Shown here: piece by piece, positions 13,001-21,666 of the stretch | Position numbering within the stretch: position 1 is the stretch's first letter | Layout: every line of letters starts with the position of its first letter | Source: Alphaproteobacteria bacterium | Lineage (GTDB): Bacteria; Pseudomonadota; Alphaproteobacteria; Geminicoccales; Geminicoccaceae | Length of the DNA: 64,000 bases | Assembly (NCBI GenBank): GCA_027045875.1 | Contig: JALUAG010000011.1 | Location: 1 to 64,000, forward strand | Direction of reading: 5' to 3' | Notes under the pieces: model-generated | Told to the model about the DNA's origin: nothing | Seen by the model: only the letters and a program-made list of their open reading frames with translations | The model's database searches: none | Translations under genes and position numbers: made by a program

Positions 13001-14599
13001 TCAGGCGGCGGGGGGATCCCACTGGTAGAGCCAGGTCTCGCTCAGCGCCTGGTGGCCGAGCCGCAGATAGAGGCGCAGATCGACGGGCCGCGTCTCCCGC
13101 CAGCGATAGTCGAACACCACGCGCCAGATCCCGGCTTCGGGCACGGTGAAGGCGGCCGGTGCGCCGGGACGACGGCTGCCCGCCGCCTCGTTGCCCGGGA
13201 TCTCGCCGTGGGAGGCGGTGACCACCGGCACGAGCGGCGCGTCGCCGGGAAGCAGCGACAACGGCCCGCCGGCGAAATCCACCACGAACTTGGCGGTGCG
13301 AGGCGGCCGCGGGCGGCCCACCACGCCACCCCGGCCGATCCGGGTCGCCCGCACCCGGGCGAGGTCGGCCGGCGGCGCGGGGTCGGCGCTCCAGACGAGG
13401 CGGTAGCGTAGCGCCAGCTCCTCGCCGCCCCGGACCGGCCGTTCGGGCTTCCAGAAGGCGACGATGTTGTCGAAGGTCTCGTCCGGGGTCGGGATCTCCA
13501 CCAGCATCACCGCGCCCCGCCCCCACCCCTCGAGGGGCTCCACCCAGGCGCCGGGACGCAGATGGTAGCGGGCGCCGGTGTCCTGATAGCTCTCGAAGCG
13601 CTGGTCCCGTTGCAGCAGGCCGAACCCGCGCGGGTTCTCGTCGAGGAAGCTGCTGACGCGCAGGTAGGCCGGGTTGACGAGCGGCCGCCAGATCCGCTCG
13701 CCGGCGCCGGTCCAGAGCGCGAGCCCGTCCGAATCGTGGATCTCCGGCCGCCAGTCGTCGCACACCCGGCGGTCGTTCTCCCCGCACTGGAACATGCTGG
13801 TGAGGGGCGCGATACCGAGCCGCTCGATCGGGCGGCGGGGAAAGAGCCGGGCCTCCACCTCCATCACCGTGCGGCCTCCGGGAGCGATCAGGAAGCGGTA
13901 GGCGCCGGTGACGCTCCGGCTCTCGAGCAGGGCCCAGACGGTGACGGTAGTCTCGGCCGGCGCCGGACGAACGAGCCAGAAGCGGGTGAAGAGCGGGAAC
14001 TCCTCGGGCCGCGGGAGGCCGGTGTCGACGGCGAGGCCGCGGGCCGACAGGCCGTACTGGTTGCGACCGTCCACCGCCCGGAAATAGGAGGCGCCCTGGA
14101 AGGCCACCATGTCGAAGCGGAAATCGGTGTGGAACTGCAGCCGGAATCCCGCGAAGCCGAGGTCGGCCGGCAATGGTGGATCGAAGCGGTTGCCGCCGTA
14201 GTCGAACATCGCCGGATCGTAGGCGATCTCCCGCGCGCGGCCCTCCGCCACCTCGAAGATCCGCACCTTCTGGCGGAAGAACAGCCCGAGATGGAAGAAC
14301 TGGGCACGGAAGGCGAGGTCGCGATCGTGCCAGAGAGCGTGGTCGGGACGGAAGACGATGCGGCGGTAGCGGTCGTAGTCGAGAGCGCGGAGCTGGGGCG
14401 GTGTCTCGTCCACGAATTCGCGGGGCGGCGCCTTCGAGAGCCCGCGCGCGAGACGCACGAGCGCCGCGAAATCGAAGGGTTCGGCGGGGCCGGTCGCCAG
14501 CGGTGCTGCGGCCCGCGCCAGCTCCGCGAGCCGCGGCAGCAGGGAGAACCCCGAGATCCAGGCCGCGCCCGCCAGCACTCTCCGCCTCCGGACCGTCAC
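13001..14599 (-). CDS. Periplasmic glucan biosynthesis protein, OpgD/OpgG family
   Basis: MdoG/OpgG family protein of about 532 residues, acting in the periplasm on osmoregulated periplasmic glucans. The GTG at 14599 follows an AGGGAGG ribosome site and gives MTVRRRRVLAGAAWISGF, a twin-arginine-like signal that points to the Tat-exported OpgD branch. Family motifs are present: FDFAALVRLARGLSKAP, LDYDRYRRIVFRPDHALW, FFHLGLFFRQKVRIFEV, GIAPLTSMFQCGENDRR and NPRGFGLLQRDQRFESYQD. No opgH-type glucosyltransferase gene adjoins it. It sits just downstream of serA on the same strand, 50 bases away. OpgD against OpgG cannot be settled by eye. Confidence 0.92.
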   Translation of the reverse strand: MTVRRRRVLAGAAWISGFSLLPRLAELARAAAPLATGPAEPFDFAALVRLARGLSKAPPREFVDETPPQLRALDYDRYRRIVFRPDHALWHDRDLAFRAQFFHLGLFFRQKVRIFEVAEGRAREIAYDPAMFDYGGNRFDPPLPADLGFAGFRLQFHTDFRFDMVAFQGASYFRAVDGRNQYGLSARGLAVDTGLPRPEEFPLFTRFWLVRPAPAETTVTVWALLESRSVTGAYRFLIAPGGRTVMEVEARLFPRRPIERLGIAPLTSMFQCGENDRRVCDDWRPEIHDSDGLALWTGAGERIWRPLVNPAYLRVSSFLDENPRGFGLLQRDQRFESYQDTGARYHLRPGAWVEPLEGWGRGAVMLVEIPTPDETFDNIVAFWKPERPVRGGEELALRYRLVWSADPAPPADLARVRATRIGRGGVVGRPRPPRTAKFVVDFAGGPLSLLPGDAPLVPVVTASHGEIPGNEAAGSRRPGAPAAFTVPEAGIWRVVFDYRWRETRPVDLRLYLRLGHQALSETWLYQWDPPAA

Positions 14600-14649
14600 C
14601 GACGCCTCCCTGCCGTCCCTTCCGACCCGGGGGTGGAAACTGGCGCGGC

Positions 14650-16233
14650 TCAGCAGAAATGCAACGCCTTGGCCTGGAGGACCTGGGGCAGAGCGCGGAC
14701 CCGCTCCAGCAGGGGCTCGGGAATGGGCTGGTCCACCTCCACGAGGGCGACGGCGTCGCCGCCCGGCTTCTCGCGCCCGAGATGGAAGGTGGCGATGTTG
14801 AGCCCGGCATCGCCGAGCAGGGTGCCGAGGGCACCGATCAGCCCCGGCCGGTCGCGATTGCGCACATAGAGCATGTGCGGGCCGAGACGGGCCTCCATGG
14901 GCACGCCGCGGATCGAGACCACCCGGGGTTCCGAGCCCTGGAACAGGGTGCCGCTCACCTCCCGCGGACCGCGTTCGGTGCAGACCTCGACCGTCATCAG
15001 GGTCCGGTAGCCCTCGATGCTCTCCTTCTCGACCGTCGTCACCTCGATGTTGCGGGCACGCGCCACCGCCGGGGCGCTCACCATGTTGACGGTCTCGAGC
15101 ACCGGCCGCAGCAGCCCCTGGAGGGCGATCTGCACGAGGGGACGGGTGTTGAGGGCCGCCGCCTCGCCGCCGAAGGTGATGGTCACCGACTTGAGCCCGG
15201 TCTCGGTGAGCTGGCCGGCGAAGGAGCCGAGCTGCTCCGCCAGCTTCATGTAGGGAGTGAGGCGCGGGGCCTCCTCGGGGCTCACCGCCGGCATGTTGAG
15301 GGCGTTCACGATCGCCCCGTAGAGCAGATAGTCGCTCATCTGCTCGGCGATCTGGATCGCCACCTTCTCCTGGGCCTCGGTGGTGGAGGCGCCGAGATGG
15401 GGGGTCACCACCACCTCCTCGAGCTCGAACAGCGGCGACTCCTTTGCCGGCTCGGTGGCGAACACGTCGAGCGCGGCGCCCGCGACGTGACCGGCGCGGA
15501 TGAGGTCGTAAAGGGCCTGCTCGTCCACCAGCCCGCCGCGGGCGCAGTTGACGATGCGCACACCGGGGCGGGTCCGCAGCAGCGCCTCGCGGGAGAGGAT
15601 GTTGCGGGTCTGCTCGGTGAGCGGCGTGTGCAGGGAGATGAAATCGGCCCGCTCCAGGAGGGTGTCGAAGGACACCCGCTCGACCCCGAGCGCGCGGGCG
15701 CGTTCCTCGGAGAGGAAGGGATCGTAGACGAGCACCCGCATCTTGAGGGCATGGGCCCGCTCGGCCACGATCGAGCCGATGTTGCCGCAGCCGATCACGC
15801 CCAGGGTCTTGCCGGCGAGCTCGACCCCCATGAAGCGCGATTTCTCCCACTTGCCGGCGCGTGTGGAGCGATCGGCGGCCGGGATCTGCCGGGCGAGGGC
15901 GAACATCATCGCGATGGCGTGCTCGGCCGTGGTGACGGCGTTGCCGAAGGGGGTGTTCATGACCACCACCCCGCAGCGGGTGGCGGCCTCGACGTCGATG
16001 TTGTCGACGCCGATACCGGCGCGGCCCACGACCTTGAGGCGCGGCGCGCCGGCCTCCAGCACCGCCGCCGTAACCCTGGTGGCCGAGCGCACGGCGATGC
16101 CGTCGTAGCGATCGATCACGGCCAGGAGCTCGTTTTCGGAAAGGCCGGTACGCAGCTCGGGCAGGATGCCCCTTTCCTCGAAGATGCGCACCGCCACCGG
16201 GCTCAGCTTGTCGGCGATCAGGACCTTGGGCAT
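14650..16233 (-). CDS. serA: D-3-phosphoglycerate dehydrogenase
   Basis: First step of serine synthesis: oxidises 3-phosphoglycerate to 3-phosphohydroxypyruvate with NAD. The 527-residue long form has a substrate/NAD core (GVIGCGNIGS with Gly148, Gly150, Gly153), the catalytic arginine in NCARGGLVDE, the catalytic histidine in TPHLGAST, an intervening ASB domain, and a C-terminal ACT domain (RDRPGLIGALGTLLGDAGLN) for possible serine feedback. It begins 31 bases after the serC stop on the same strand, forming a serC-serA operon that covers the first two steps of the pathway. Confidence 0.98.
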   Translation of the reverse strand: MPKVLIADKLSPVAVRIFEERGILPELRTGLSENELLAVIDRYDGIAVRSATRVTAAVLEAGAPRLKVVGRAGIGVDNIDVEAATRCGVVVMNTPFGNAVTTAEHAIAMMFALARQIPAADRSTRAGKWEKSRFMGVELAGKTLGVIGCGNIGSIVAERAHALKMRVLVYDPFLSEERARALGVERVSFDTLLERADFISLHTPLTEQTRNILSREALLRTRPGVRIVNCARGGLVDEQALYDLIRAGHVAGAALDVFATEPAKESPLFELEEVVVTPHLGASTTEAQEKVAIQIAEQMSDYLLYGAIVNALNMPAVSPEEAPRLTPYMKLAEQLGSFAGQLTETGLKSVTITFGGEAAALNTRPLVQIALQGLLRPVLETVNMVSAPAVARARNIEVTTVEKESIEGYRTLMTVEVCTERGPREVSGTLFQGSEPRVVSIRGVPMEARLGPHMLYVRNRDRPGLIGALGTLLGDAGLNIATFHLGREKPGGDAVALVEVDQPIPEPLLERVRALPQVLQAKALHFC

Positions 16234-16264
16234 GCAGGGATTTCCGCTCAGCAGGAGAAGGGGA

Positions 16265-17419
16265 TCAGAGGGCGGCCCGGGCCTCGGCGAAGGCCCAGTC
16301 GAGCCAGGGCAGCAGGGCCTCGATGTCGCGGGTCTCCACCGTCGCCCCGCCCCAGATGCGGAGCCCCGGCGGCGCCTCCCGGTAGGCGGCGATGTCGTGG
16401 GCCACCTGTTCGGCCTCGAGAGGCGCCAGCATGGCCTTGACGAAGGCGCGCTGGCGCTCGTCGGGGAGGGCGGTCACCGCGGGATCGGTGATCCGAAGGC
16501 AGATCGCCGTCGGCGAGCGGATCTCGGGCCGGCGGGCGAGGAAGTCCACCCATCCGGTGCGCGCCACCCAGTCCTCCACGGCGGCGAGATTGGCCGCCAC
16601 CCGCGCCTCGAGGCCGGTACGGCCGCCCACCGTCTCGGCCCAGCCCAGCGCATCCAGCACGTCCTCGACGGCGAGCATCGAGGGGGTGTTGATGGTCTCG
16701 CCGCGGAAGATGCCCTCGATCGGACGCCCCCCCTTGGTCAGGCGGAAGAGCTTGGGCAGCGGCCAGGGCGGACGATAGGCCTCGAGGCGGGCCATCGCCC
16801 GCGGGCCGAGCGCCAGCATGCCGTGCTGGGCCTCGCCGCCCAGCACCTTCTGCCAGGACCAGGTGACCACGTCGAGCCGCTCCCAGGGAAGCTCCATGGC
16901 GAACACGGCGGAGGTGGCGTCGCACAGCACGAGCCCCTCGCGGTCGGCGGCGATCCACTCCCCGTCGGGCACCCGCACGCCGGAGGTGGTGCCGTTCCAG
17001 GTGAACACCAGATCCCGGGAGGGATCGACGGCGGAAAGATCGGGAAGCTCGCCGTAGGGGGCTTCCAGGACCCGCACGTCGGGCAGGCGGAGCTGCTTTT
17101 CGATGTCGGTGAGCCAGCCCTTGCCGAAGGCGTCGAACACGAGGACGTCCACGCCCCGCGGCCCGAGGAGTGACCACATCGCCGCCTCGAAGGCGCCGGT
17201 GTCGGAGCCCGGCATGATGCCGAGACGGTAATCCTCGGGGATGCCGAGCAGCCGACGGCTGCGCGCGATCACCTCGGCGAGCCGCGCCTTGGCGGCGGCG
17301 GAGCGGTGCGAGCGACCGACCAGGGCACCTTCGAACACGGCCGGCGACCAGCCCGTCCGCTTGGCGGTGGGTCCGGAGCTGAAGCAGGGGTCGAGGGGTC
17401 GGATCGAGGGGCGGTTCAT
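16265..17419 (-). CDS. serC: Phosphoserine aminotransferase
   Basis: PLP enzyme converting 3-phosphohydroxypyruvate and glutamate to phosphoserine. The 384 residues belong to the alphaproteobacterial-type SerC, recognised from the start FSSGPTAKRTGWSP. The PLP lysine is Lys191 in TWSWQKVLGGEAQHG. Other family segments are IMPGSDTGAFEAAMWSLLG and FRGETINTPSMLAVED. It is transcribed with serA. A perfect 7-1-7 inverted repeat sits 53 bases upstream of its ATG and may be an operator. Confidence 0.97.
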   Translation of the reverse strand: MNRPSIRPLDPCFSSGPTAKRTGWSPAVFEGALVGRSHRSAAAKARLAEVIARSRRLLGIPEDYRLGIMPGSDTGAFEAAMWSLLGPRGVDVLVFDAFGKGWLTDIEKQLRLPDVRVLEAPYGELPDLSAVDPSRDLVFTWNGTTSGVRVPDGEWIAADREGLVLCDATSAVFAMELPWERLDVVTWSWQKVLGGEAQHGMLALGPRAMARLEAYRPPWPLPKLFRLTKGGRPIEGIFRGETINTPSMLAVEDVLDALGWAETVGGRTGLEARVAANLAAVEDWVARTGWVDFLARRPEIRSPTAICLRITDPAVTALPDERQRAFVKAMLAPLEAEQVAHDIAAYREAPPGLRIWGGATVETRDIEALLPWLDWAFAEARAAL

Positions 17420-17471
17420 CGCGGGTCCTGACGCGGATCGGAAAGTTCGTGCCGCAAATTAGAGGCGGGGA

Positions 17472-17486
17472 TGTTGCATTGCAACA
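17472..17486. promoter_or_regulatory. Perfect inverted repeat upstream of serC, candidate operator
   Basis: TGTTGCA-T-TGCAACA is a 15-base perfect palindrome in the short gap between the M16 peptidase stop and serC. Its symmetry, one-base centre and position 53-67 bases before the serC ATG fit a dimeric repressor or activator site. The regulator is unknown. Confidence 0.45.
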
Positions 17487-17510
17487 CGGGCCGTGGCGCG
17501 ACTGCGGGTT

Positions 17511-18776
17511 TCACGAGAGCCGTCGACGGACGGCATCGAAATCGGGAAAGCCGGCCAGCGGGCCGATGGCGGCCAGGGTGGGCACGGCCGCGAGCAGCCG
17601 TTCCGCCAAGCGGCGGATCTGCACGCGGTCCACGGCCTCGATCTTTTCGACGAGCTCCGGCACCGGCAGCCGGCGGCCGAAGAAGAGGAGCTGCCGGGCC
17701 ATGTCCTCCGCCACCGCCCCACAGCTTTCGAGGCTCATCAGCAGGTTCGCCTCGAGCTGCTTTTTCGCGCGGGCCAGCTCCGCCTCGCTCGGCCCCTCAG
17801 CGAAACGCGCGATCTCGTCGCAGAGGGTGAACACGAGCTCCGCGGCACGGTCGGGCTCGGTGCTCGAATAGACCCCGAACAGCCCGGCGTCGGCGAAGCA
17901 GGAGACGAAGCCGAACACCGAATAGGCGAGGCCCCGCCGTTCCCGCACCTCCTGGAAGAGGCGCGAGGCCATGCCGCCGCCCAGGATGTTGGAGAGGAGA
18001 TGGAGGGCGTAATAGTCGGGGTCGGTGTAGGAGACGGCGGGAAAGCCGAGCACCAGATGGACCTGGTCGCAGTCCCGCTCCAGAAGACGCGCCCCGCCCC
18101 GATAGCGGGCGGCCGGTGCCGTCGTCGTGCCCCTGCGGGGGAGCTCGCCGAACAGCCGCGCCGCCAGCGCCACCACCTCCTCGTGGTCCACCTTGCCGGC
18201 GGCGGCGACGACGGCGCGGGAGGCGAGGTAGCGCTCGCCCAGGAACCGGCAGAGCGCCTCCCGCGGCATGGCGGCCACACTCGCCCGGTCGCCCAGGACC
18301 GGGCGCCCCAGCGGCTGTTCCGGAAAGGCCTGCGCCTGGAAGAGATCGAACACGAGATCGTCGGGCGTGTCGGCGACCTCGGCGATCTCCTGCAGGATCA
18401 CCTGCCGTTCGCGGGCGAGCTCCTCCTCCTCGAGCCGGGAATGCTGGAGGATGTCGGCCACGAGATCGAGGGCCAGCGGCAGATCGGCGGCCAGCAGCCG
18501 GGCATAGTAGGCGGTGTATTCGCGCGAGGTGTGGGCGTCGAGGCTGCCGCCCACGCTCTCGATCTCCTCGGCGATGCGGCGCGCGTCGCGCCGTTCCGTC
18601 CCCTTGAAGGCCATGTGCTCCAGCATGTGGGCGACGCCCGCGGCATCCGCGGGCTCGTGGCGGGTTCCGGCCCCGATCCACACGCCCACCGCCACCGTCT
18701 CGACGTGCGGCAGCCCGGCCGTGGCCACCCGCAGCCCGCTCGGAAGGGTCGTCAGGCGGTGTACGAGGGTGCTCAT
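17511..18776 (-). CDS. M16 family processing peptidase
   Basis: Zinc metallopeptidase of the pitrilysin/mitochondrial-processing-peptidase family, 421 residues. The inverted zinc motif HMLEH (His50, Glu53, His54) and the distal ligand Glu130 (RERQVILQEIAEV) are intact, so it is the catalytic type. The C-terminal half has the substrate-gating region LLSNILGGGMASRLFQEVRE. It starts with a four-base ATGA overlap with the end of thrC and is the last gene of the long cox-thrC unit. In alphaproteobacteria this thrC-M16 pairing is common. The physiological substrate is unknown. Confidence 0.95.
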   Translation of the reverse strand: MSTLVHRLTTLPSGLRVATAGLPHVETVAVGVWIGAGTRHEPADAAGVAHMLEHMAFKGTERRDARRIAEEIESVGGSLDAHTSREYTAYYARLLAADLPLALDLVADILQHSRLEEEELARERQVILQEIAEVADTPDDLVFDLFQAQAFPEQPLGRPVLGDRASVAAMPREALCRFLGERYLASRAVVAAAGKVDHEEVVALAARLFGELPRRGTTTAPAARYRGGARLLERDCDQVHLVLGFPAVSYTDPDYYALHLLSNILGGGMASRLFQEVRERRGLAYSVFGFVSCFADAGLFGVYSSTEPDRAAELVFTLCDEIARFAEGPSEAELARAKKQLEANLLMSLESCGAVAEDMARQLLFFGRRLPVPELVEKIEAVDRVQIRRLAERLLAAVPTLAAIGPLAGFPDFDAVRRRLS

Positions 18777-20170
18777 GCGCGGCCCGTGCGGCGGACGAAC
18801 TCCTGGACGGCGGCGAGATCGGCGTCGAGGACGACGAACCGCTCCTCGCGCGTCACGAGGTCGGCGAGATGCGGCGGCAGCGTCGGCCGCCTGCCGGTGG
18901 CCTCGGTCACGGTCTCCGGGAACTTGGCCGGATGGGCGGTGGCGAGGCAGACGAGCGGCCCCTCGCCCGGCCGCCGCAGCCGGCGACCGACCTCGACCCC
19001 GACCGCGGTGTGGGGGTCGATGACCTGGCCGCTCTCCTCGAACACCCTGCGGATGGCGGCGCGGGTCTCCTCCTCCGTCGCCCGGCCGGCCCGGAACAGC
19101 TCGCCCAGCCGCGCCATCCGCCCCGGCTCCACCGCGAGTTCGCCCGTCTTCGTGAAGTTCTCGAGCGCGCGCCGCACGCGCGCGCCGTCCCCGTCCTCGA
19201 GATCGAACAGCAGGCGCTCGAAGTTGCTCGCCACCTGGATGTCCATGCTCGGCGTCACGGTGGGGACCACCTCGCCCAGACGGTAGATGCCGGTTTCGAA
19301 GAAACGGGCGAGGATGTCGTTGCGGTTGGTGGCGACGATCAGGCGACGGACGGGCAGGCCGATGCGACGGGCCACGTAGCCCGCGTAGACGTCGCCGAAG
19401 TTGCCGGTGGGGACGGCGAAGACGGGCGGTCTTTCGAGCCCGCCAAGGCGCAGGGCGGCATGGACGTAGTAGACGGCCTGGGCGAGGATGCGCGCCCAGT
19501 TGATGGAATTGACGGCGGCCAGATCCTGTTCGCGGCGGAAGGCGGTATCCGCGAACATCGCCTTCACCAGCGCCTGGCAGTCGTCGAAGGTGCCGCGCAC
19601 CGCGATGTTGAAGACATTGTCGGCATCGACGGTGGTCATCTGCCGCCGCTGCACCGCCGATACGCGCTCGTGGGGGTGGAGCACGACGATGCGCATGTTG
19701 GCGCGCCCGGCGACGGCATGGATGGCGGCCGAGCCGGTATCGCCCGAGGTGGCGCCGACGATGGTGATGGACCGGCCGCGACGGGCCAGCACCCGCTCGA
19801 ACATGAGCCCCAGGAGCTGGAGGGCGAAATCCTTGAAGGCCAGGGTGGGGCCGTGGAAGAGCTCCAGCAGCCAGTCGTCGGGCGCGATCTGCACGAGAGG
19901 CGCGGTGGCGGCATGGGCGAAACCGGCGTAGGCGCGCGCACACAGCTCGGCCAGCTCGGCCTCGTCGAAACAGTCCTCGACGAAGGGCCGCAGCAGGCGG
20001 GTCGCCGTCTCCGGATAGGAGAGGCCGCTCAGGGCGGCGAGCGCTTCCCGCGGGAACCGCGGCCAGTCCTCGGGCAGGAACAGACCCCCGTCCTCGGCGA
20101 GGCCGGCGAGCAGCACCTCCTCGAAACCGCGCCGCCCGGCGCCGCCGCGGGTACTCACATGAGCGATCAT
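18773..20170 (-). CDS. thrC: Threonine synthase
   Basis: PLP enzyme producing threonine from O-phosphohomoserine. The 465-residue length and the start VSTRGGAGRRGFEEVLLAGL fit the long bacterial/fungal-type enzyme. The PLP lysine is Lys113 in FHGPTLAFKDFALQLLG, and the phosphate-binding run GATSGDTGSAAIHA follows. It overlaps the M32 carboxypeptidase stop by four bases at its start and the M16 peptidase start by four bases at its end, so translation is coupled through all three. No other threonine gene is nearby. Confidence 0.97.
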   Translation of the reverse strand: MIAHVSTRGGAGRRGFEEVLLAGLAEDGGLFLPEDWPRFPREALAALSGLSYPETATRLLRPFVEDCFDEAELAELCARAYAGFAHAATAPLVQIAPDDWLLELFHGPTLAFKDFALQLLGLMFERVLARRGRSITIVGATSGDTGSAAIHAVAGRANMRIVVLHPHERVSAVQRRQMTTVDADNVFNIAVRGTFDDCQALVKAMFADTAFRREQDLAAVNSINWARILAQAVYYVHAALRLGGLERPPVFAVPTGNFGDVYAGYVARRIGLPVRRLIVATNRNDILARFFETGIYRLGEVVPTVTPSMDIQVASNFERLLFDLEDGDGARVRRALENFTKTGELAVEPGRMARLGELFRAGRATEEETRAAIRRVFEESGQVIDPHTAVGVEVGRRLRRPGEGPLVCLATAHPAKFPETVTEATGRRPTLPPHLADLVTREERFVVLDADLAAVQEFVRRTGRA

Positions 20171-21666
20171 GCGGCCGGGCTCCCCAGGGCCACATCGTAG
20201 CGTTCCGCCAGATGGGCGAAGAAGGCGTCGCAGGAAAGGGGGGCGCCGCTGGCCTCGCGGACGAGCTCCGCGAATTCGGGCCGCGAGCCCTGCCCGTGCA
20301 CCTTCTCGCGCAGCCAGCCGAGGAGATCCCCGAACTCGCCGGCGGCGAGCGCCCGCGGCAGATCCGGCAGCGCCGCCCGCACCGCACGGAAGAGCTGGGC
20401 GGCCAGCAGCGCGCCCACCGTGTAGCAGGGGAAATAGCCGAACAGGCCCACGGGCCAGTGGATGTCCTGCAGGACTCCCCGGCGGTCGTCGGGCGGCGTC
20501 ACGCCGAGCAGTTCCCGCATACCCTCGTTCCAGGCCGCCGGCAGCTCGGCGGGCTCCAGCCCACCCTCTATCAGCGCCCGCTCCAGACGCCAGCGCAGGA
20601 TCACGTGGAGCGGGTAGGTGAGCTCGTCGGCATCGACGCGGATGAAACCGCGGGCGACGTGATTGTAGAGGCGCACGAGATTGTCGGTGGCTAATGCCGG
20701 GTCGGGACCGAAGGCGCGCTCCAGCTCCCCGGACAGGAAGGCGAGAAAGGGGCGCGAGCGACAGACCTGCATTTCCACGAGCAGCGACTGGCTCTCGTGG
20801 ACGGCCATGCCCCGTGCCGCGCCCACCGGCTGATCCAGCCAGTCGCGCGGCAGTCCGGCCTCGTAGAGGGCATGGCCGGTCTCGTGCAGCACCGCCATCA
20901 GGCCCGTCGTGGCGTCGGCCTCGTCGTAGCGGGTGGTAATGCGGATGTCGGTGGGCGTCCCACCGCAGAAGGGATGCGTGCTCTCGTCCAGCCGCCCGTG
21001 CGCGAAATCGAAGCCGAGGCGGCGCATCAGCCTCTCGGCGAGCGCCTTCTGGGCGGCACGCGGAAACGGCCCGCGGGGTCGCCGCGGCGGCTGCTGGCGG
21101 GCGAGGAGATCATCGACGAGATCGGGCAGGCGATCTGCGAGGGGTGCGAACAGGGGTTCGAGATCGCGGTCCGACAGGCCCGGCTGGTAGGTCCCGAGGA
21201 GCGCGTCGTAGGGCGCGAGGCCGAGCGCGGCGCCGAGCTGGCGCGCGCGTTCCCGCTCCAACCCGACCACCTCCTCGAGATGGGGGCGCAGCAGCGCGAA
21301 ATCGCTGTCCTCGCGCGCCCGTCGCCATACGAGCTCGGCCCGCGTCGTGGCCTCGGCGGCGGCCTCGACGAGGGCCGGATCGACCGCCACGGCGAGGGTG
21401 CGCAGCCGGCGCATCTCCCGCAGGTTGGCCCGCCGCCAGGGATCGTCGACGGGCGACGCCGCCGCTTCCTCGAGCCATTCCCCGAGCTCGGGCGAGGTCA
21501 GGATGTCGTGGGCGAGGCGTCGCAGGGTGGCGATCTGGAGACCGCGCGCCGGCGCGCCGCCCGAGGGCATCCAGACCGCCTGGTCCCAGGTCAGGACGGC
21601 GAGCGCGCCTTCGATGCCGTGGAGGCGGCGGAAGCGGGCCTCGAGTTCGGCGAGCGGCCCGCTCAT
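20167..21666 (-). CDS. M32 family metallocarboxypeptidase
   Basis: Thermostable carboxypeptidase Taq family, 499 residues, cytosolic zinc enzyme that trims C-terminal residues broadly. The zinc motif HETGH is at 261-265 (AVLHETGHALYEAGLP), preceded by the family segment STHPFCGGTPTDIRITTRYD and followed by AVHESQSLLVE with the third ligand glutamate. The start ATG at 21666 overlaps the ctaA stop by four bases. Its place between heme A synthase and threonine synthase is notable but may reflect only operon growth. Confidence 0.95.
   Translation of the reverse strand: MSGPLAELEARFRRLHGIEGALAVLTWDQAVWMPSGGAPARGLQIATLRRLAHDILTSPELGEWLEEAAASPVDDPWRRANLREMRRLRTLAVAVDPALVEAAAEATTRAELVWRRAREDSDFALLRPHLEEVVGLERERARQLGAALGLAPYDALLGTYQPGLSDRDLEPLFAPLADRLPDLVDDLLARQQPPRRPRGPFPRAAQKALAERLMRRLGFDFAHGRLDESTHPFCGGTPTDIRITTRYDEADATTGLMAVLHETGHALYEAGLPRDWLDQPVGAARGMAVHESQSLLVEMQVCRSRPFLAFLSGELERAFGPDPALATDNLVRLYNHVARGFIRVDADELTYPLHVILRWRLERALIEGGLEPAELPAAWNEGMRELLGVTPPDDRRGVLQDIHWPVGLFGYFPCYTVGALLAAQLFRAVRAALPDLPRALAAGEFGDLLGWLREKVHGQGSRPEFAELVREASGAPLSCDAFFAHLAERYDVALGSPAA

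Noticed and set aside
12357-14834. Minus-strand open frame of about 825 residues across the opgD-like gene
   Set aside because: Overlaps a clearly conserved protein in another frame and spans the intergenic region; no motifs.
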